64,000 bases of DNA from Malachius bipustulatus (taxonomy: Eukaryota > Arthropoda > Insecta > Coleoptera > Melyridae), in the NCBI GenBank assembly GCA_910589415.1, contig OU342638.1, positions 34,941,579 to 35,005,578 on the forward strand, given 5' to 3'. The notes below the pieces were generated by a model. The model saw nothing but the letters and a program-made list of their open reading frames with translations. It had not been told where the DNA came from and did no database searches. Below are positions 41,060 to 54,627 of this stretch, in pieces (position 1 is the stretch's first letter; every line of letters begins with the position of its first letter). The position numbers and the translations under genes were made by a program.

Positions 41060-44000
41060 TATTGGATTCATTTATCGATTTTGATTTATAGCTTCTCTAT
41101 ATAATAGTAGTTTCATTGAATGGTTGAAGATTAACAAAAATAAAATATTTTAACGATGGCACTTCTGTTAATCGATTCCTTTTGATTAGTTCCCGGAAAA
41201 TTGAATCATTAAGATGAATCAGTTGGGTGTAGCCAGAGCTAGCTCGATTTCTACTCAAAAAAGCGAATCGAATATTTTTTAAACAGGAAATAAGCAGTTA
41301 ATTGAATATTAATTATTCAAGGTTCATTTTAATAATCTGAGAGAATATAGATTGGTATCACTCAGGCCATGCATACATACTGCAGGCAACACACCTTATA
41401 CTTAGGTATCTGCTACTTCTCTATTTACATATTCATAAATTGCGTGATTTCATAGGAAATATCAACCTATTTAATATTTTTTTATATTAAAAAAAAACGT
41501 TAATAACAATCTAGTAACAAATTCATTTAATTTAAAAATAAGATTAGTATTAGTCATACTAACTGTCAAATTGTCATCCAGTGTATTCTGACAATTATTA
41601 CGCAGAGTAGATAAGAGGAATAGAGATAAAAATAGACTTTGGGGGTGACGTCACAATCTCGGTTCGGTGACAGAGTTGCCACTGTTGCCAGGTTGTAGCT
41701 TTTTTTTTCTAAGCAATTTAAATACTTAAATTAATAATTTAATATGGGAACCTTGATAGGAATGTCTTTTCTATCTCTGACAGGAATAAAACATTTTAAA
41801 TGCGAGATTGTTATCAAAAATTTGGGTAATTAGGTATGTAAATAACAATGGTAAGTTATTGCAAAATACAATTATTATGTACTTTGAATTAATTCAAATA
41901 TGACTAATATGAGAAAAATGGGTAACTATTACTTACTTAAAAAAGATAAATAATTGATATAATTGCTTATTGTCTTCTTTTTATTTACGATCCAAATATT
42001 CCCATCAGATTTTTGTGCTTATTAATCTTATTATTGTTTGGTTAATTTTTAAACATAAACTATTGGACCAAGTTGACAGGGCCATTAAATTAAAACAAAA
42101 TAATCAAAGCAATATATGGCAACCTTGTCAAGAAAATTTAAAAAAAATCAGTAGAAATGGCATTTGTCAAAAGTTCGATCCAGTCTCGTGAAATCGACAA
42201 CCTCGCTCTCAATAATGCGATGATTCAAAAATACAGAATATAAATTTATATGAGGTGTACCATCTTTCAATTCTTTATTAAGGACCATCATCAGAACAAA
42301 CATTTTCAAATTACGTGAAAAAGTACCTGACAAAAAAGACATTATTATTTAAGATCGGATGATTTTTCTTATATTCAACATATTTACACCCCTCTTCGCT
42401 GATCTTTTATTAATTATTTTAATTGTTGATTTTATGACAATAGTCAGTATAAATATTAAAAAAAATATAACAACTAAACCTAATTAATAATATTAGTAAT
42501 AATAGTTAAAAGATTTTAAAATTAAATTATTTGTAAAATATTTAAATAAATCTTACCTCAACCCTCTACGGGTAGTTATAGTTATCTCCCCGCGAGTATC
42601 GAACTAATAAAAATCCATGAATTGCGAGAAACTAGGACACTCTTAAACCAATTGTCCGCATTTACATTTACCGTAGTTACAACACTTCTCTAAAGACAAT
42701 CTCCTGTCCAAATACCAAACAATAATATCGATTGAATGAACGACTCATTTCCTGCGAAAACACCTTAAATATGGATAAACAGTCCGAATTTGAATTATCA
42801 AAACCGCAACTACGTCACCACCAGCGTGACTCCCTCGAGTCCAGAACTAGTTTTGACGAAACTTTTCATTCAGGACCACGAAAATCGAGACACTTTATTG
42901 AAGCTGCTCGCTTTGTAATGCTAGCAGCTCCACAGCCCAGCCACCTTTGATTTAACTTAGCCTACATTTCGTGGTTTCTTACCTCAAGAAGTAACACGAC
43001 GGACGGAGCGCGGACAAGCTCACCGGTGAATGTAAAGCTGGTCACACACTGTTAATTCCGTTGTTAATGGATATTATATTAAATCTGTTAATTGCATTTT
43101 GTAGGGTAAAATGATATGTTGATATTGATTTAATTAATGTTAATTAAATTAATGTTTTACTATAATGAGTAAACCAATAAATTATGTCTAATTATTTATT
43201 GTTAATTACCCTTCATGTTTCTTATTTCCCACCTGTCTTTCTGTTTTTTACCATAATTTACTGTTTATATTCCCTAACGCAGTATAGATACTCGAATTTA
43301 CCATTTAATTCTGTTGTCATAGTACAGTGACTAGTGAGACGAAAATACCCGGGAGATATTTTGGCCTGTTAATGGCGGATGTGGGGTGGGTAGTCGGTGG
43401 GTAATTATAAATACCGCCAACTTTAAATCCATAAAATGGGATTGTATCATAAAGAATAATGCTTATATTATTATGTCTTATAGTGAGATGCATAATCAGC
43501 AATTTTTATTTATTGTTTTTTGATTTATATTTAAAATTGTTTGAAAGTTCAAACTTTGACCATGAAATCGTGATTGTTGTCGCTTGTCGCATACTACTTT
43601 GATTAACTTATGATCCATTCAAACAACTCTTTAGTCCTAATTATAAAAAAAAAACGATGTCTCAACATTTATAAGAGTATAAAGTTATGTGGAACTGGAA
43701 CCTGTTGTAAAGGATGTATGTATGTATCTTTTTTCCGGTAGCTGTTGTCTCTAATCTAAAGCTTATCATGCACCAGCCATTTAATTCAAGAAATTATCGT
43801 TTATTAAAGTGTTCCTAATTTTAATTAATGCGCAGTAGCTCCATTAAATCACAATATAAAACATTATTATATATAATTTATTTTTATTAATGAATTGTGA
43901 TGTTTTTAATTACTATTTTTAAAATTCTAGTAAAATTGATTGCAAGAGACGTTAAGTTGACGCAGATTATGTTGTCAGCACTGATTTGTGACTTTTCTAG

Positions 44001-44257
44001 TTCTAGTAGTTTGACATATGACATATGAAAGTCAGGCGGGCGGTGACGGTGACAGTTTGATTTTAATCGATCAGTCAACCATCATGGCGCCATGCCGCCA
44101 TGGAGCGATAAACCCTTATGAAGCAACAACAGAGTCTAATTATCGTGATATTACTCATTATTTTATTGGATTTTAAGTAAAACTGAGTGAAAATATTAAA
44201 AAGAGTTTCTTATACACTTAGCATAGGATAAGTAATTTTTAAATAGATAAATAAACG
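41060..44257. other. Intergenic region upstream of NAA25
   Basis: AT-rich and mostly featureless. A TGACGTCA octamer is at 41645-41652. A 59-codon plus-strand ATG frame at 42771-42950 has coding-like composition but no recognisable domain. At 44080-44105, just upstream of NAA25, are closely spaced ATGGCGCC and GCCGCCATGG words resembling YY1/Pho-type sites; the effect on NAA25 is inference. Confidence 0.45.
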
Positions 44258-47200
44258 ATGGCCACGAAACCTCCTCACGTGCAGGACAATGTTGTGGTCG
44301 AGAGAAGACTTCGACCGATTTACGGTAATAATCTTTATTTATCGATTTTAAATGATGAATTAATTAATTAACTGATTCAGCTTTATGTACCGAATTTTTT
44401 CATTCAATGAATCACTCTATTTCAGTTATTAGCGTTTTAAAAAATCGGCGCTTATTGAAGGTTATGTCCACTGCTAGTTAGGAATGTCCATTTTTTAAAT
44501 TTCAGACTTTGGGGCCATTTAAAGTTGGACCGGTTCTTTCTTAAAAAAAAAAGTACTCTGATGTACCATCTCCCTCTCTCCCCTTCTCAAATTTAAAACT
44601 ACTCTGATACCGTTGTTGTTTGCAGATTGGCTGGACAGCGGTAACAACAAGAAAGCTCTCCAGGAGTGCCAGAAAGTGCTTAAAAAGACCCCGAACCTTC
44701 ATTGCGCGAAAGCTCTGAAGGCTCTCACTCTGCTCCGCATGGGGAAAGAGGACGAATCGGTCGCTATCCTCGACGCTCTAGCGGCCGCCACCCCCACCGA
44801 CGAGGCCACCCTACAAGCGATGACGCTATGCTGTCGAGAACTGCAACAATGTAAGTAAAACCTTGCTGTAAATTTAAGCGATTAGTAACTTTACCCGTTA
44901 TTGATCAAGTGGACAGGATATGTCGGATGTTCGAAAATGCCTTAAAAATCGACCCGAGTAACGAAGAACTGAACACCAGCATGTTCATGGCGTACGTGCG
45001 GGTCTACGACTTCAAAGCCCAGCATCAGTGTGCCATGAATTTGTATAAACAAAAAGCCAAGAACCCGTACTACTGCTGGGCCGTGATGAGTATCGTTCTT
45101 CAAGGTGAGTGCGCTGCTCGATTCTCCCCGGGCGTTAGTAATTAACGATCGTTAATCTGTATAGCGACTCGAGGTGAAGGTAAGACTGACCCGGCGAAAC
45201 GGCAATTGTTGCTGTGTCTTGCCGAGCGGATGATGGCGAAACTGATGGGCGAAGGAAAACTAGAAGCGGAGCAGGAAGTGCAACTATACACGATGATACT
45301 GGAACTGCAGGAAAAGTACGAGGAGATCCTCAAGTTACTGGACGGGCCTCTGGAGGGGAAGATGCTGCACGCGACTTCTCAGCCTGACTTCCTCATCAAT
45401 TACTTACTGAAAATGGGGAAATGGAAGGAGATCAATCTGAAGTGTAAAGCGGCGTTGTATGAATGGTAGGTGTGCTTGAATTGAATCGCTCGATTTCGAT
45501 TACATTACGGTAATCTTGTTCCAGTGTAGATAGATGGAATTTATGGAAAATCTACATAGAATCCGTGCTGAAGTTGATGGACGATGGTAAGTCGTCATCG
45601 TCATCTTCGGACGGGCAGATGACCAATCACACAAACGACAATCACACCGACGTCGATGGTGAAGGCGAGAAAGTCAACGATTCGAGCGTCGAAAACGAAG
45701 CCGAAGCTTACGATGATACTCCAGAGAAGGCGCACGAATTTATCTGCGGGATCGTCGAAGACGGCTGCTCAGAGAACGGTAAGTCCCGAAACTGCTGCTT
45801 TGATGTTGGTGTTGCTGTGAACCCCCCCCAATTCCATTTCAGGTTATTTGTTGAGAGGACCGTACCTGGCGCGATTCGAGCTCTGCTCGAAACTGAAACT
45901 GAAAGGCGTCGACACGGCCGATCTCCTCGGCGACATGCTCGAACTCTTCATAGAATATTTCCGAAAATTCGGACACAAGCCGTGCTGCGTCAACGATCTA
46001 ATCATCTATCTGAACCTGCTGAACAAAGACAAGCGGTTGGATCTCGCCTCGAGACTACTCAAAGATGTCGGAATAAGTGCTACCAGTGTCCCTCAGAGCG
46101 TAAGACTGCAAACCGTTTTATATAGCTCGATATCTCTTAATGAACGTATGAACGTGATGTTTCAGTTACCCCAAATGCAACGCCACATATCCGCCTTGAA
46201 GCTGTCCCGTCTGCTCGGCCAGCATCTCGTCTACGCCCCGGATCACCTGCGCGCTCTCGTCACCGCGCTCGCTCTCCACTACCAGCACGGCTATCAGGCG
46301 TACGGGTCGTCCCTCTTGTCGACGGACGTGGGACCGTCTGATTCTTACGCTCTGCTGGCGGCTCATCTGCTGTACGATCTGGCACAGACGGAGCAGAGAA
46401 GCCGGGCCGTGGTGGTCGCTCTGGCGCTGCTCGAGAGAGTGGTCAAGAACAGTCCCGGTGATTTTCAGGCGAAATTACTGGCCGTGAGACTGTATCATAC
46501 TATTGGTGAGTGAAAATTGTGTCAAAACTATTTAAAATAAATTCGAGAAAAGAAAGTTCAAATGTTGCAGAAAATGCTGAATACGGCCAGTGATAAGTTT
46601 TATCAAATGTCAGTTGTCAAGTAGTAACTTGTCAGTTTGAACACTAGGAAGAAAACTGTCAGTTGTTGTTTGATGTGTCAATCAGTTTATTCTTTTTAGG
46701 TAAATGTAACAAGAAGAGAATTATTTACATAAAAAGCTGTTTATATAATAAAAATCATAATAGTTACCTAAAAACATGCATGGGAGCCATTTATATTATT
46801 CACCTAATTTATTTTTTGGATGAGTTAACCTACAAAAAACTGACATCCATCAACGAGATGATAAAACTGGCATTTTGTTCTGTTTTCAAACTGACAACTT
46901 ACTTGACTATTGACATTTGATAATTATAAATATTTACTGGCCGTGTTCAGAATTTCCCACAACATTTAAATTGTCTTTTCTCAAATTTATTTTAGATTAT
47001 TATAAAAAAAATATTGTAATTTGTTTAATTATAATTGCAGGTGGTATTTATGGTGCTAATGAAATGTATACTAGTCTTGACATCAAACATCTACAACTCG
47101 ACTCTTTAGGTTATATTCATTGCGGGAGGTTACAGACAACAGGACTTTTCACGATGTGTTCAAATTTTTACGATATGACGCTCAAGTTTTTCTCTTCAAA

Positions 47201-48628
47201 TTACAAAGATGTGAGTCTTCTTTCTTTCACTTTTCAATCAATTTTCCCACTCATTATTATTATTAATTATAGAGTACGGACCACTTGACATTCTCCTACA
47301 AGTTCGGTTCGTTCTCGAAACTGGAAGAGTTCATGGACTTCCGGGAACGATTGAACAATAGTTTACATTACGCGACGGTCGCCGTCGATCGTCTCATTTT
47401 GGGCATGTTGATGTGCACGAACTTGGACACCCTGTACAGTCAGGGCGTCACCGCCAAGGAGAGTCACATAGACTGGGAACATTTGAGGTTTGTGCTCACA
47501 AATTTAAATTTTTCTCGTGCCGTTGAAATAATAATAATTGTGAAATGTTTGCAGGGATAACCGCGATTTATCCGTTCTGTCGTCGTGGGACCCGTCTCAG
47601 GTGGACACGGGCGTCCCGCCGGAACAAACGCCCGAGACGAAGCGATTATTCAAGCAGGATGTCGAGTTCCTTCGGCTGCGAGTTCACATAATCTGGTTGA
47701 TGATCGAAGCGTTGGAAATAGCGAAGGCGCCCGAGAAGGGGACCCAGAACCGTGAGAACATCTCAAGGTTAACCGGAGACTGGGAGCGATTGTATCAGGG
47801 AGTCATTTTAGATAAGGAGCTGTGTATTCCTCTGTATCAGGTAAGTCGGTTGAGTGGGAGTCTGGGGGTCGAGTGAGGGTCTTTTTTTTAGATTATAATG
47901 ATAATGAATATTTCAGAGCCACGTCACTGTTCCGTTGCCATCTCGTCTTCATCTATTCCTGAGCTGCTCATACGTCTCGATTCTCGGTAAACTGTTCCGG
48001 ATGTTGACGAGATTCTCCGTCGAGGACGAATCGAAATCGGAAAACGAAGAAGAAGCGCGCAGCTTATCAAAAGAAGTGTGCGAAGAAGTGGAAAGACTAG
48101 TCAAGTCGGCCAGGAACACCATCGAACTCTGTAATGATTTATTACAGCTGCGGGTCGCTATGGAATATATCGTTAATACTGTTGAGGTAATATCTTTTTG
48201 ACGGCTCGCTAATAATGACAACAATTAATAATTATTTTACATTTCAGATCCTCTGCTTATCATCGCTGATCTGCTCGTTGTGTAACGAAATCATGAAGTC
48301 CCTCCTCCCAAACAAGTCCAAGGGTAAGAGAAAAGCGCCGATCTCTGCATCCCCTCGTCGCGAGCTTCTATCGTCGACGGTGGCGTCTCTGAAGGGGGCT
48401 CTGGAAGCGACGGACGCCCTGCTCGGAGGTTGGAGCGTGGAGGGGTTCGGAGAAGAAGATAAGGCGGAGGTGACCGGCAGCGTGACGTTAGAGGCGCTCG
48501 GGTTAAACGACGAGGATGGGAGGATCGTGCTCGATAGGGTGAGGGAGAGTCACGAAGGCGCCAGGAGGGAGTTGCAGGCGGCTTTGAGGTGGAAGGTCAA
48601 GTTATTGGGCGGGATATTCGGGGGCTAA
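44258..48628 (+). CDS. NAA25: NatB N-terminal acetyltransferase auxiliary subunit NAA25 (psidin/Mdm20)
   Basis: Twelve exons: 44258-44324, 44626-44850, 44910-45104, 45165-45465, 45525-45778, 45843-46099, 46166-46505, 47041-47210, 47273-47487, 47555-47840, 47917-48186, 48248-48628. All introns are GT-AG and the 2961-nt sum gives 986 residues, close to human NAA25 (972). It is a TPR-type solenoid that anchors the catalytic NAA20 subunit to ribosomes, so that nascent chains starting Met-Asp, Met-Glu, Met-Asn or Met-Gln are acetylated in the cytoplasm. Recognisable blocks are WLDSGNNKKALQECQKVLK, RGPYLARFEL, LQRHI-like MQRHISALKLSRLLG and SYKFGSFSKLEEF. A Ser/Asp/Glu-rich insertion (SSSSSDGQ on) in exon 5 is probably lineage-specific. 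The 66-nt intron at 46100-46165 is a multiple of three and lacks a stop, so retention would add 22 residues. AATAAA lies at 48659. Confidence 0.95.
46100..46165 (+). other. In-frame 66-nt intron candidate in NAA25
   Basis: GTAAG at 46100 and TTTCAG ending at 46165 bound 66 bases with no in-frame stop. Removing them joins TSVPQS to LPQMQRHI, which resembles the NAA25 family better than the retained version. Both readings are open, so only transcripts can decide. Confidence 0.7.
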
Positions 48629-48658
48629 GCGGGCATTATTGTTTTATGTAATATGTTA

Positions 48659-48664
48659 AATAAA
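48659..48664 (+). terminator. Poly(A) signal of NAA25
   Basis: AATAAA 31 bases after the stop codon, followed by an AT-rich and then T-rich stretch. Canonical hexamer at a plausible distance for a short 3' UTR. Confidence 0.65.
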
Positions 48665-49905
48665 TTATGGTTTTTAATTTTGGGGTTTTATTATTATTAT
48701 TATTGTGACCTGATTGGTTGGAGGTAGGTTTCCTGATGCTAAAAAACAGAATAAAAAATGTTTGCAAGAGGAGAATTTATAGATTATTTTGAAACAACAG
48801 GTGTTTACATCTATAATTTATTATATCTAGTTGAAGCAGCTTGAGGTATGTCTCAGCGGATTTTCACTGCTGTATTTCTTACTAGATTGCTTTTTATTCT
48901 GATTATTGTTTGCTAATGTTGCAAAAACACGTATCTGTAACCTAATTTGTTGAAAGAATTAGCCACAAAAAATAGACTATTGGTTGTGGTTGGCCATTTT
49001 AAAATTAAAAATGGATCGCTACTTAATTCTTATAATTTTGAAGGACAAAATAAGCTGTGAAATATAATATAAGCTCAGAAACTGAACTAAATATTCCTCA
49101 TTTATAAGTCTTTGTTTTTAAACGATTTTAACAAAAGACAAGAGGGATGTATAAAGGAAATTGGGAGGAACTAGTGCGCATGATTCGTAAAAAGAGTAAA
49201 GTGGTTTTTAGTATTCACTTTTTATAAATGGTTTCTTCTTACATGATGATAAACAAAGAAGTAAAAAGGTCAAGTCAGGTCAGACTCGTCCGCGCTGCGC
49301 ATGACGTCAGTATGGTGATTGTAATCCGAACCCTAACGGGAGCATTGAAAATATTTGAAGGTGGAAGTCAGTATTTGTGGGTTGTAAGTTGTAAGTAACT
49401 AAAAGTTTACCAGTAATATCGTGTGATCCACAAAATTTTCCATCAACTAGTGCCTTGAAAGAGAGAGATGGCTATTGCAGTCATGTCTGAGCTCATTTTA
49501 CTAAATTAATTTTAAAATAACTTTAGTAGTTCCAATTCTCATGTGTCATATTTAATTTCAGTTCCTGTCAGTTTCATTAAAATATTAAAGATATTGCGAA
49601 AAGCAATAATTCAAGACTGTAATTTAAGAACCTGATGAAATTACTGGTTTATTACTAAATACCTACCTTAATTGTCACTTTTTATTTATGATTCATGCCT
49701 TTTCAGAGTTCAGACTAGTCAGAGACCACCATTCTTCATAAATTCTGTTATTGTTTGTGTTTTGGAAGGAAATTATAAAATGGTAAATGATAATTATTGA
49801 ATCATTCAAAAACTCAAACTCGAACGGAAACGTCAAATTGAAATGTTATTTTATCTTTATTCAGAAAGACAGAATAATCTAAGTTTCTGAGATAACAACG
49901 ACTTA

Positions 49906-49965
49906 GGGTGCCTGTATTTCCGATTATAAGGCAAGTAAGCGTCAGTGTCGGTAATTCAGGTACCC
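49906..49965. mobile_element. 60-bp remnant made of two TIRs, TA flanked
   Basis: GGGTGCCTGTATTTCCGA on the left and CAGTGTCGGTAATTCAGG then TACCC on the right are the two ends of the 40399-41059 family, back to back, with TA outside each. The body is almost completely deleted, either by internal deletion or abortive gap repair. Confidence 0.72.
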
Positions 49966-51021
49966 TACAACGACTCACGTTGTTTATCCTCCTTGAAATA
50001 CAACCAATTCCAAATTGAAATTTCATTATGAAAGTAGTCATGTTTTGATTTATTGTTCTATGATTTGTAGATCATTGATTGGAGTAGTTCACTTACACAC
50101 CTACCAATTGTTTGTGTTTTATCTGGCAGCCACGCTTCATTTTATTTAAGGCAATATAGTTGATGAAAAATTTTGTGAATCACACGATATGATATGATAT
50201 TTTGTAACATAATGTACATAACTGCATATGCTAGCAAACTAATTAAAAAAGATCACTTTGCTTTTCGTTTTTCTTGCGTGAATCTCACATCCCCGTACTT
50301 ATCGCACAACAAACCATTTTTGCCGTCAGACAGTGAGGTACTGAAGTAAAACTAATGAAAATTGCTGCAACATAATATACAAACGTCGAAATAAGCTTCT
50401 AAATCGCGGTTTGGCGTTGCTACTGTGCCGAGTAGCAAATAGCTCATTCATACTATCATGATGATGTAGCTGTCACCTGACTGACGTCACAGACTGCGCG
50501 CCGGCAAAATAATATCATAGTTTTCAAGCGATTTAGCCGAGGCAAGGCAAGCTCAATTTCTTCTGATCATACAGAATATAATTGACAGTTTGATTCAAAA
50601 TTAGGCATGTACAGAATAAACAATCGCTGTAACCTATAATTTATAAAAAAAAGATTAACATTATTAATGATTTTTACAAGCTATAATTTTTTTCCTTGTA
50701 TTTTGGGAGAAAAATAGAAGCGCCAAGATTAATAAAAATACTTCAATAAATAATTGAAACAACGATAACTGATAAAGTACGAAAAAACGTCGTCTAACAG
50801 TGCGAAAGTAACCAGAAATAATGCAAAAAATTATCCTAATGCAGTTTATTTTTTGACCTGCAAATTGTGAATGTCGAATGGAACGAACCAACAGCCGCTT
50901 TAAATAATGCGGATTGGGGAAAGCTGAACAACCTCAATCACTGGCACTGATCACTGCCCGTTGTCTGTTGCCTTTACCTAGGCTAATTTCTTTGTTGAAA
51001 GTATCAGACAAGTAAACCAAA

Positions 51022-54000
51022 ATGAGTACAGTTGAGTATGATCTGGACACTTCTGGAGGTCTTATGGATGTAAGTTTGTAATCTTTATCCACCAGGAGTT
51101 TTATTTTCTGTACGAAAAAGTCGATTTAAAATGGCGGATTGATCCTATTTTCCCAGAAAACTGTTTTTTCTGTATTCCTTTTTTGGTACCAAAATCAAAT
51201 CAAATTATTTATTTTGCTGCTTCTTTTCTAAAACACTGAAACAAAAACCAATCTGTTTTGATAGTAACAAACAAAAGACAGTTATAGAGTAGTTCAATTA
51301 AACATAGTAGGCTAGGATTGTACTCAATTTATTCACTTTTATCTGAAGAAGAAGACTCATTTAAACTCACAGGGAGAGTTAATTAAAATTGTCATGGCTC
51401 ACTTTTGCTTACATTTTAAAAAAATGAACTGAATCATTTTTCTGGGAATTATATTAATAATAAAAATGTTATTATTCCCAGTTCCCACTACAGGAGGGCC
51501 AAGCACAGAACCACTACAACCAGGATTTTATGATCTGATCCTGTATTACTAAATAGTCTTACTGACTGATATGAATATACTGATGACTGATGAGTCTGTA
51601 ACAAGGACAAAACCTCCCCATCCCTACAATTAATTATTATTCATATTTATGACAATTATTACAAGTTGACAAACTTCATTTTCTCCAAGAGAATAGTTCA
51701 AATTCTCAAATTGATCTTTTCAGCAAATTCAAGCCCTGATAGCTCCACCAGGCGCACCGCCCAAACCGAAACGTCCCCCGGAACACCCCTACTTCCGTCG
51801 TCCGGGCCGCGGTCACAACCATGACAGCTGCGACGCCTGCACGGAGGGCGGCGCCCTAATCTGCTGCGACCGCTGCCCCGCCAGTTTCCATCTGCAATGT
51901 CACGACCCCCCGTTGGAGCCCAACGATATCCCCCGGGGTGACTGGCTCTGCCATCGCTGCCGGGCCGAGAAGAGACCCGCCAGCGCCCCTCCGGGCAAGG
52001 GGAAGAGATCCAAGCCCAGCCCGATGGAGGTGCTAGTGGAAGCGGCGAAGATGCTGAATCCGAGACAGTTTGAGCTGCCCAGGAGTATGAGCGTGCCGTG
52101 CGTCTTTCCCGGGACTGATAAATGTGAGTTAATTGGGTTTTTTCGTATCTGGTAAGTTTAATTTTTTGCTTGTTCTAGTGGAGAATATTTACAATCGTCG
52201 CAGGAATTTTAAAAGTATGATGAAGGAGCATGAGAGAGGTCCCGGAGGGTTGGTACCGTTGCCCGCTAAGAAGTGTAACGAGTGCCGGAAATCTTGTCGG
52301 ATCGCCCCGTTAATTGCTTGTGATTATTGCTCTCTTTATTTTCATCTTGATTGCTTGGACCCGCCGCTTACGGTGCCACCTAGTGGCAGATGGATGTGTC
52401 CTAATCATGTTGAACACTTCTTGGTACGTAACTTTCCTAGAACGGGGGAGATCGAGTAGATTTGAGAGTAAAAGTTGTATTTCTTGCAGGATTCAAAACT
52501 TCTGACTTCAGTTTCAGCATCGGAACGCATAGCAATCTGGGATAAGTTTTGCAATACCCCGATCGATCAGCACGCCATAAAACTCGAGTTTATAAGGAAA
52601 ATCCATTCGAAGAACCCGCCCTTCAGGGCGAAAGTGAAATTACCAGAAAAAAACAAAGTCAAAGTACCTGACATGGTTAAGCAGCATTACTGGAAACCGG
52701 TTGTCTTGATGCCAAGTCTCAGGGACGCGATCAGACTCGAGACTGTCAATAATAGGAGGCGATTATTGGAAGAGATCGAAGAAGACAGCAACGATGTGGA
52801 ACTCTTGGACAATGATAATAAATGCTCGAGGAACTGTAAACTGGAAAACGAGAATTTTAAGTGCAAAGGATGCTTCGAAATCAACGGCGACGATAATAAT
52901 AGTAACGGTAAGCAAGCTGAAGAGGCGAGTGAGGAAGAAACTTCGAGTTACGGTGATTATAAAAAAGATGAAATAGAGAAGAAGAAAATTTTGATGGGCA
53001 GTGAAAATCTTTGTAACGGGTTCGTTAATTATAACGGCGGGCAAGAAATTAAGAAAGAAAATGAGATCAAAGAAGAATTCAATGATTTAAACGAAGGTAA
53101 GTTGTAACAAACTTCACTCTATTTGCCCTAATAGGCTCAAAACGAATAATCATTTCTTCGTTTTTTGCTTCAATATCATTTCTATCACTCTGTCACTTTT
53201 GTCTAAAGGCCAGTACTAAACACAACTGTAGCTCTTCTCTAATACAGGGACACTATTCCCCAACGTCACGTTATGTTTTTAGAATCCACTGATCGACCTG
53301 GATAACTATCTAGAATCGGTTGTTTTCTATTCTAGATAGCAGTGTTGCCAGATACACTTATTTTTGTGCATCTCTCAATAATAATAATAATAATAATAAG
53401 CAAATTTAATTATTGCTGAACACTGTCAGAATGTTTCACCTCCCACTCCTTAACCAAAATTAAATCAATTATTATTATTATAAATTAGTACTGTCACTGT
53501 CTAAATCAGGAAACAGAAATACGAATTTTATTATACTAATAATTTCCTAATTCCTAATTAAATCAATTCAGATAAGAGAAAATAAAGTGTACTAATTAAT
53601 TAATCTCACAATTTCAGTTGAACTGGAATTGAAACAACTAGACGATCGTCTCCTCAAGCTCCTAGCCTACCAGCGGATCCGGCAACTTTTGACCCAATCC
53701 GGAGCCCCCGTACTCCCGCATCTGCACCCTCACATGCCTCTCCCCAGCGAACTATTGACCCCGGCCGACATTGACCGGATCTCTCGAGTCTTCAGCAGTC
53801 CCATCAAGAAATCACCCAAGGCGACCGTCAGAGCAAGAGCCATGTTCTGTCCTGTCGTCTCGCAACACTTCTACAATATCAGGTAGGTGCGAGTCTTATT
53901 TTTCCATCCCTATGAGACTTACGGGTTTTTATATTTGATCGCAGAACTTCAGAAGTGGATCCTACTACCGTGAGACACGACGCCAGTTTCCTGGGGCTCC

Positions 54001-54533
54001 GGCCGACAGTCAGTACAAGGTTCCCGGAAGCGGTCGCCATGAGATATCGCACCGTGAACATCGGGAAAGGTTCCAACAACGACATCGATCTCGAGAGGTT
54101 CGGGAACTGTAATTATCTGACCCCGAGACACGCCGTGATCTTCTTCGATGAGTACACGAAGACATTCGAGTTGATTAATTACGCGGCTTACGGCACCTAC
54201 GTGAACAACGTGCTGTACGCAAACGATCTCAGCAAGGGAGCCTCGAGTCCGAGGGTCCAGGAAAGCAAGGTGGTGAACGAGGGGGCTCTCGAGACGCGCG
54301 TCCGCGAGTTGATTGACAGGAAACGCAAGATAAGTCGGGGGATGTCGAGGAGACCGCCGGGCATGGACAGGATGGCGGCGGAGGGACCCCGTAGCTCCGA
54401 GTGCTGTTGCGCCCCCGACATGGACGATCTGAGGCAAGGCTGGGAGGGGCCTGCGATACTGAATCACGGGGCGCTGCTGAGATTCGGCTGTATCTCGTTT
54501 GTGTTCTCCATCGTTGAATGTTCGTCGTCTTAG
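51022..54533 (+). CDS. PHF12: PHD finger protein 12 (PHF12/Pf1)
   Basis: Six exons: 51022-51069, 51724-52123, 52179-52423, 52490-53096, 53618-53882, 53945-54533; all GT-AG, total 2154 nt, 717 residues. PHD finger 1 spans about residues 52-95 ([16 protein letters not shown]...). A basic GKGKRSK segment follows. PHD finger 2 is at about 182-223 (CNECRKSC...CPNH). An acidic, Asn-rich linker fills exon 4. A C-terminal FHA domain starts near 553 (RTVNIGKGS, then [10 protein letters not shown], then AYGTYVNN). This domain order defines PHF12, a nuclear subunit of a Sin3/HDAC-MRG15 repressor complex in animals. The length falls between human isoforms of about 704 and 1004 residues. The first intron (654 bp) is the longest and may hold regulatory sequence. 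Partner binding is from family knowledge, not seen here. Confidence 0.95.
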
Positions 54534-54627
54534 TCGTCTCGGTCGATTAAGGTTTAGGTTATTTAAGGAAATAATGAGTGTTAGGAAATTTGAGGAGGTC
54601 GTAATGTATTTAGGAGAGATGTATTAT

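Larger units (their letters stand above)
48629..51021. other. NAA25-PHF12 intergenic region
   Basis: About 2.4 kb. NAA25 poly(A) signal AATAAA at 48659-48664. TGACGTCA octamers at 49302 (preceded by GCGCTGCGCA) and 50482 (followed by CAGACTGCGCGCC). A 60-bp TIR-only element at 49906-49965. Otherwise no gene; the short ORFs are AT-rich noise. Confidence 0.5.

Noticed and set aside
48187..48247. NAA25 ending at the in-frame stop after VEVISF (48201)
   Set aside because: A GTAATATC donor at 48187 and TTTCAG acceptor at 48247 restore the conserved C-terminal frame to 48628 and give the expected family length.
54197..54467. Minus-strand ORFs of 74 and 172 codons opposite PHF12 exon 6
   Set aside because: Antisense shadows of a GC-rich conserved exon with a clear FHA domain on the plus strand.
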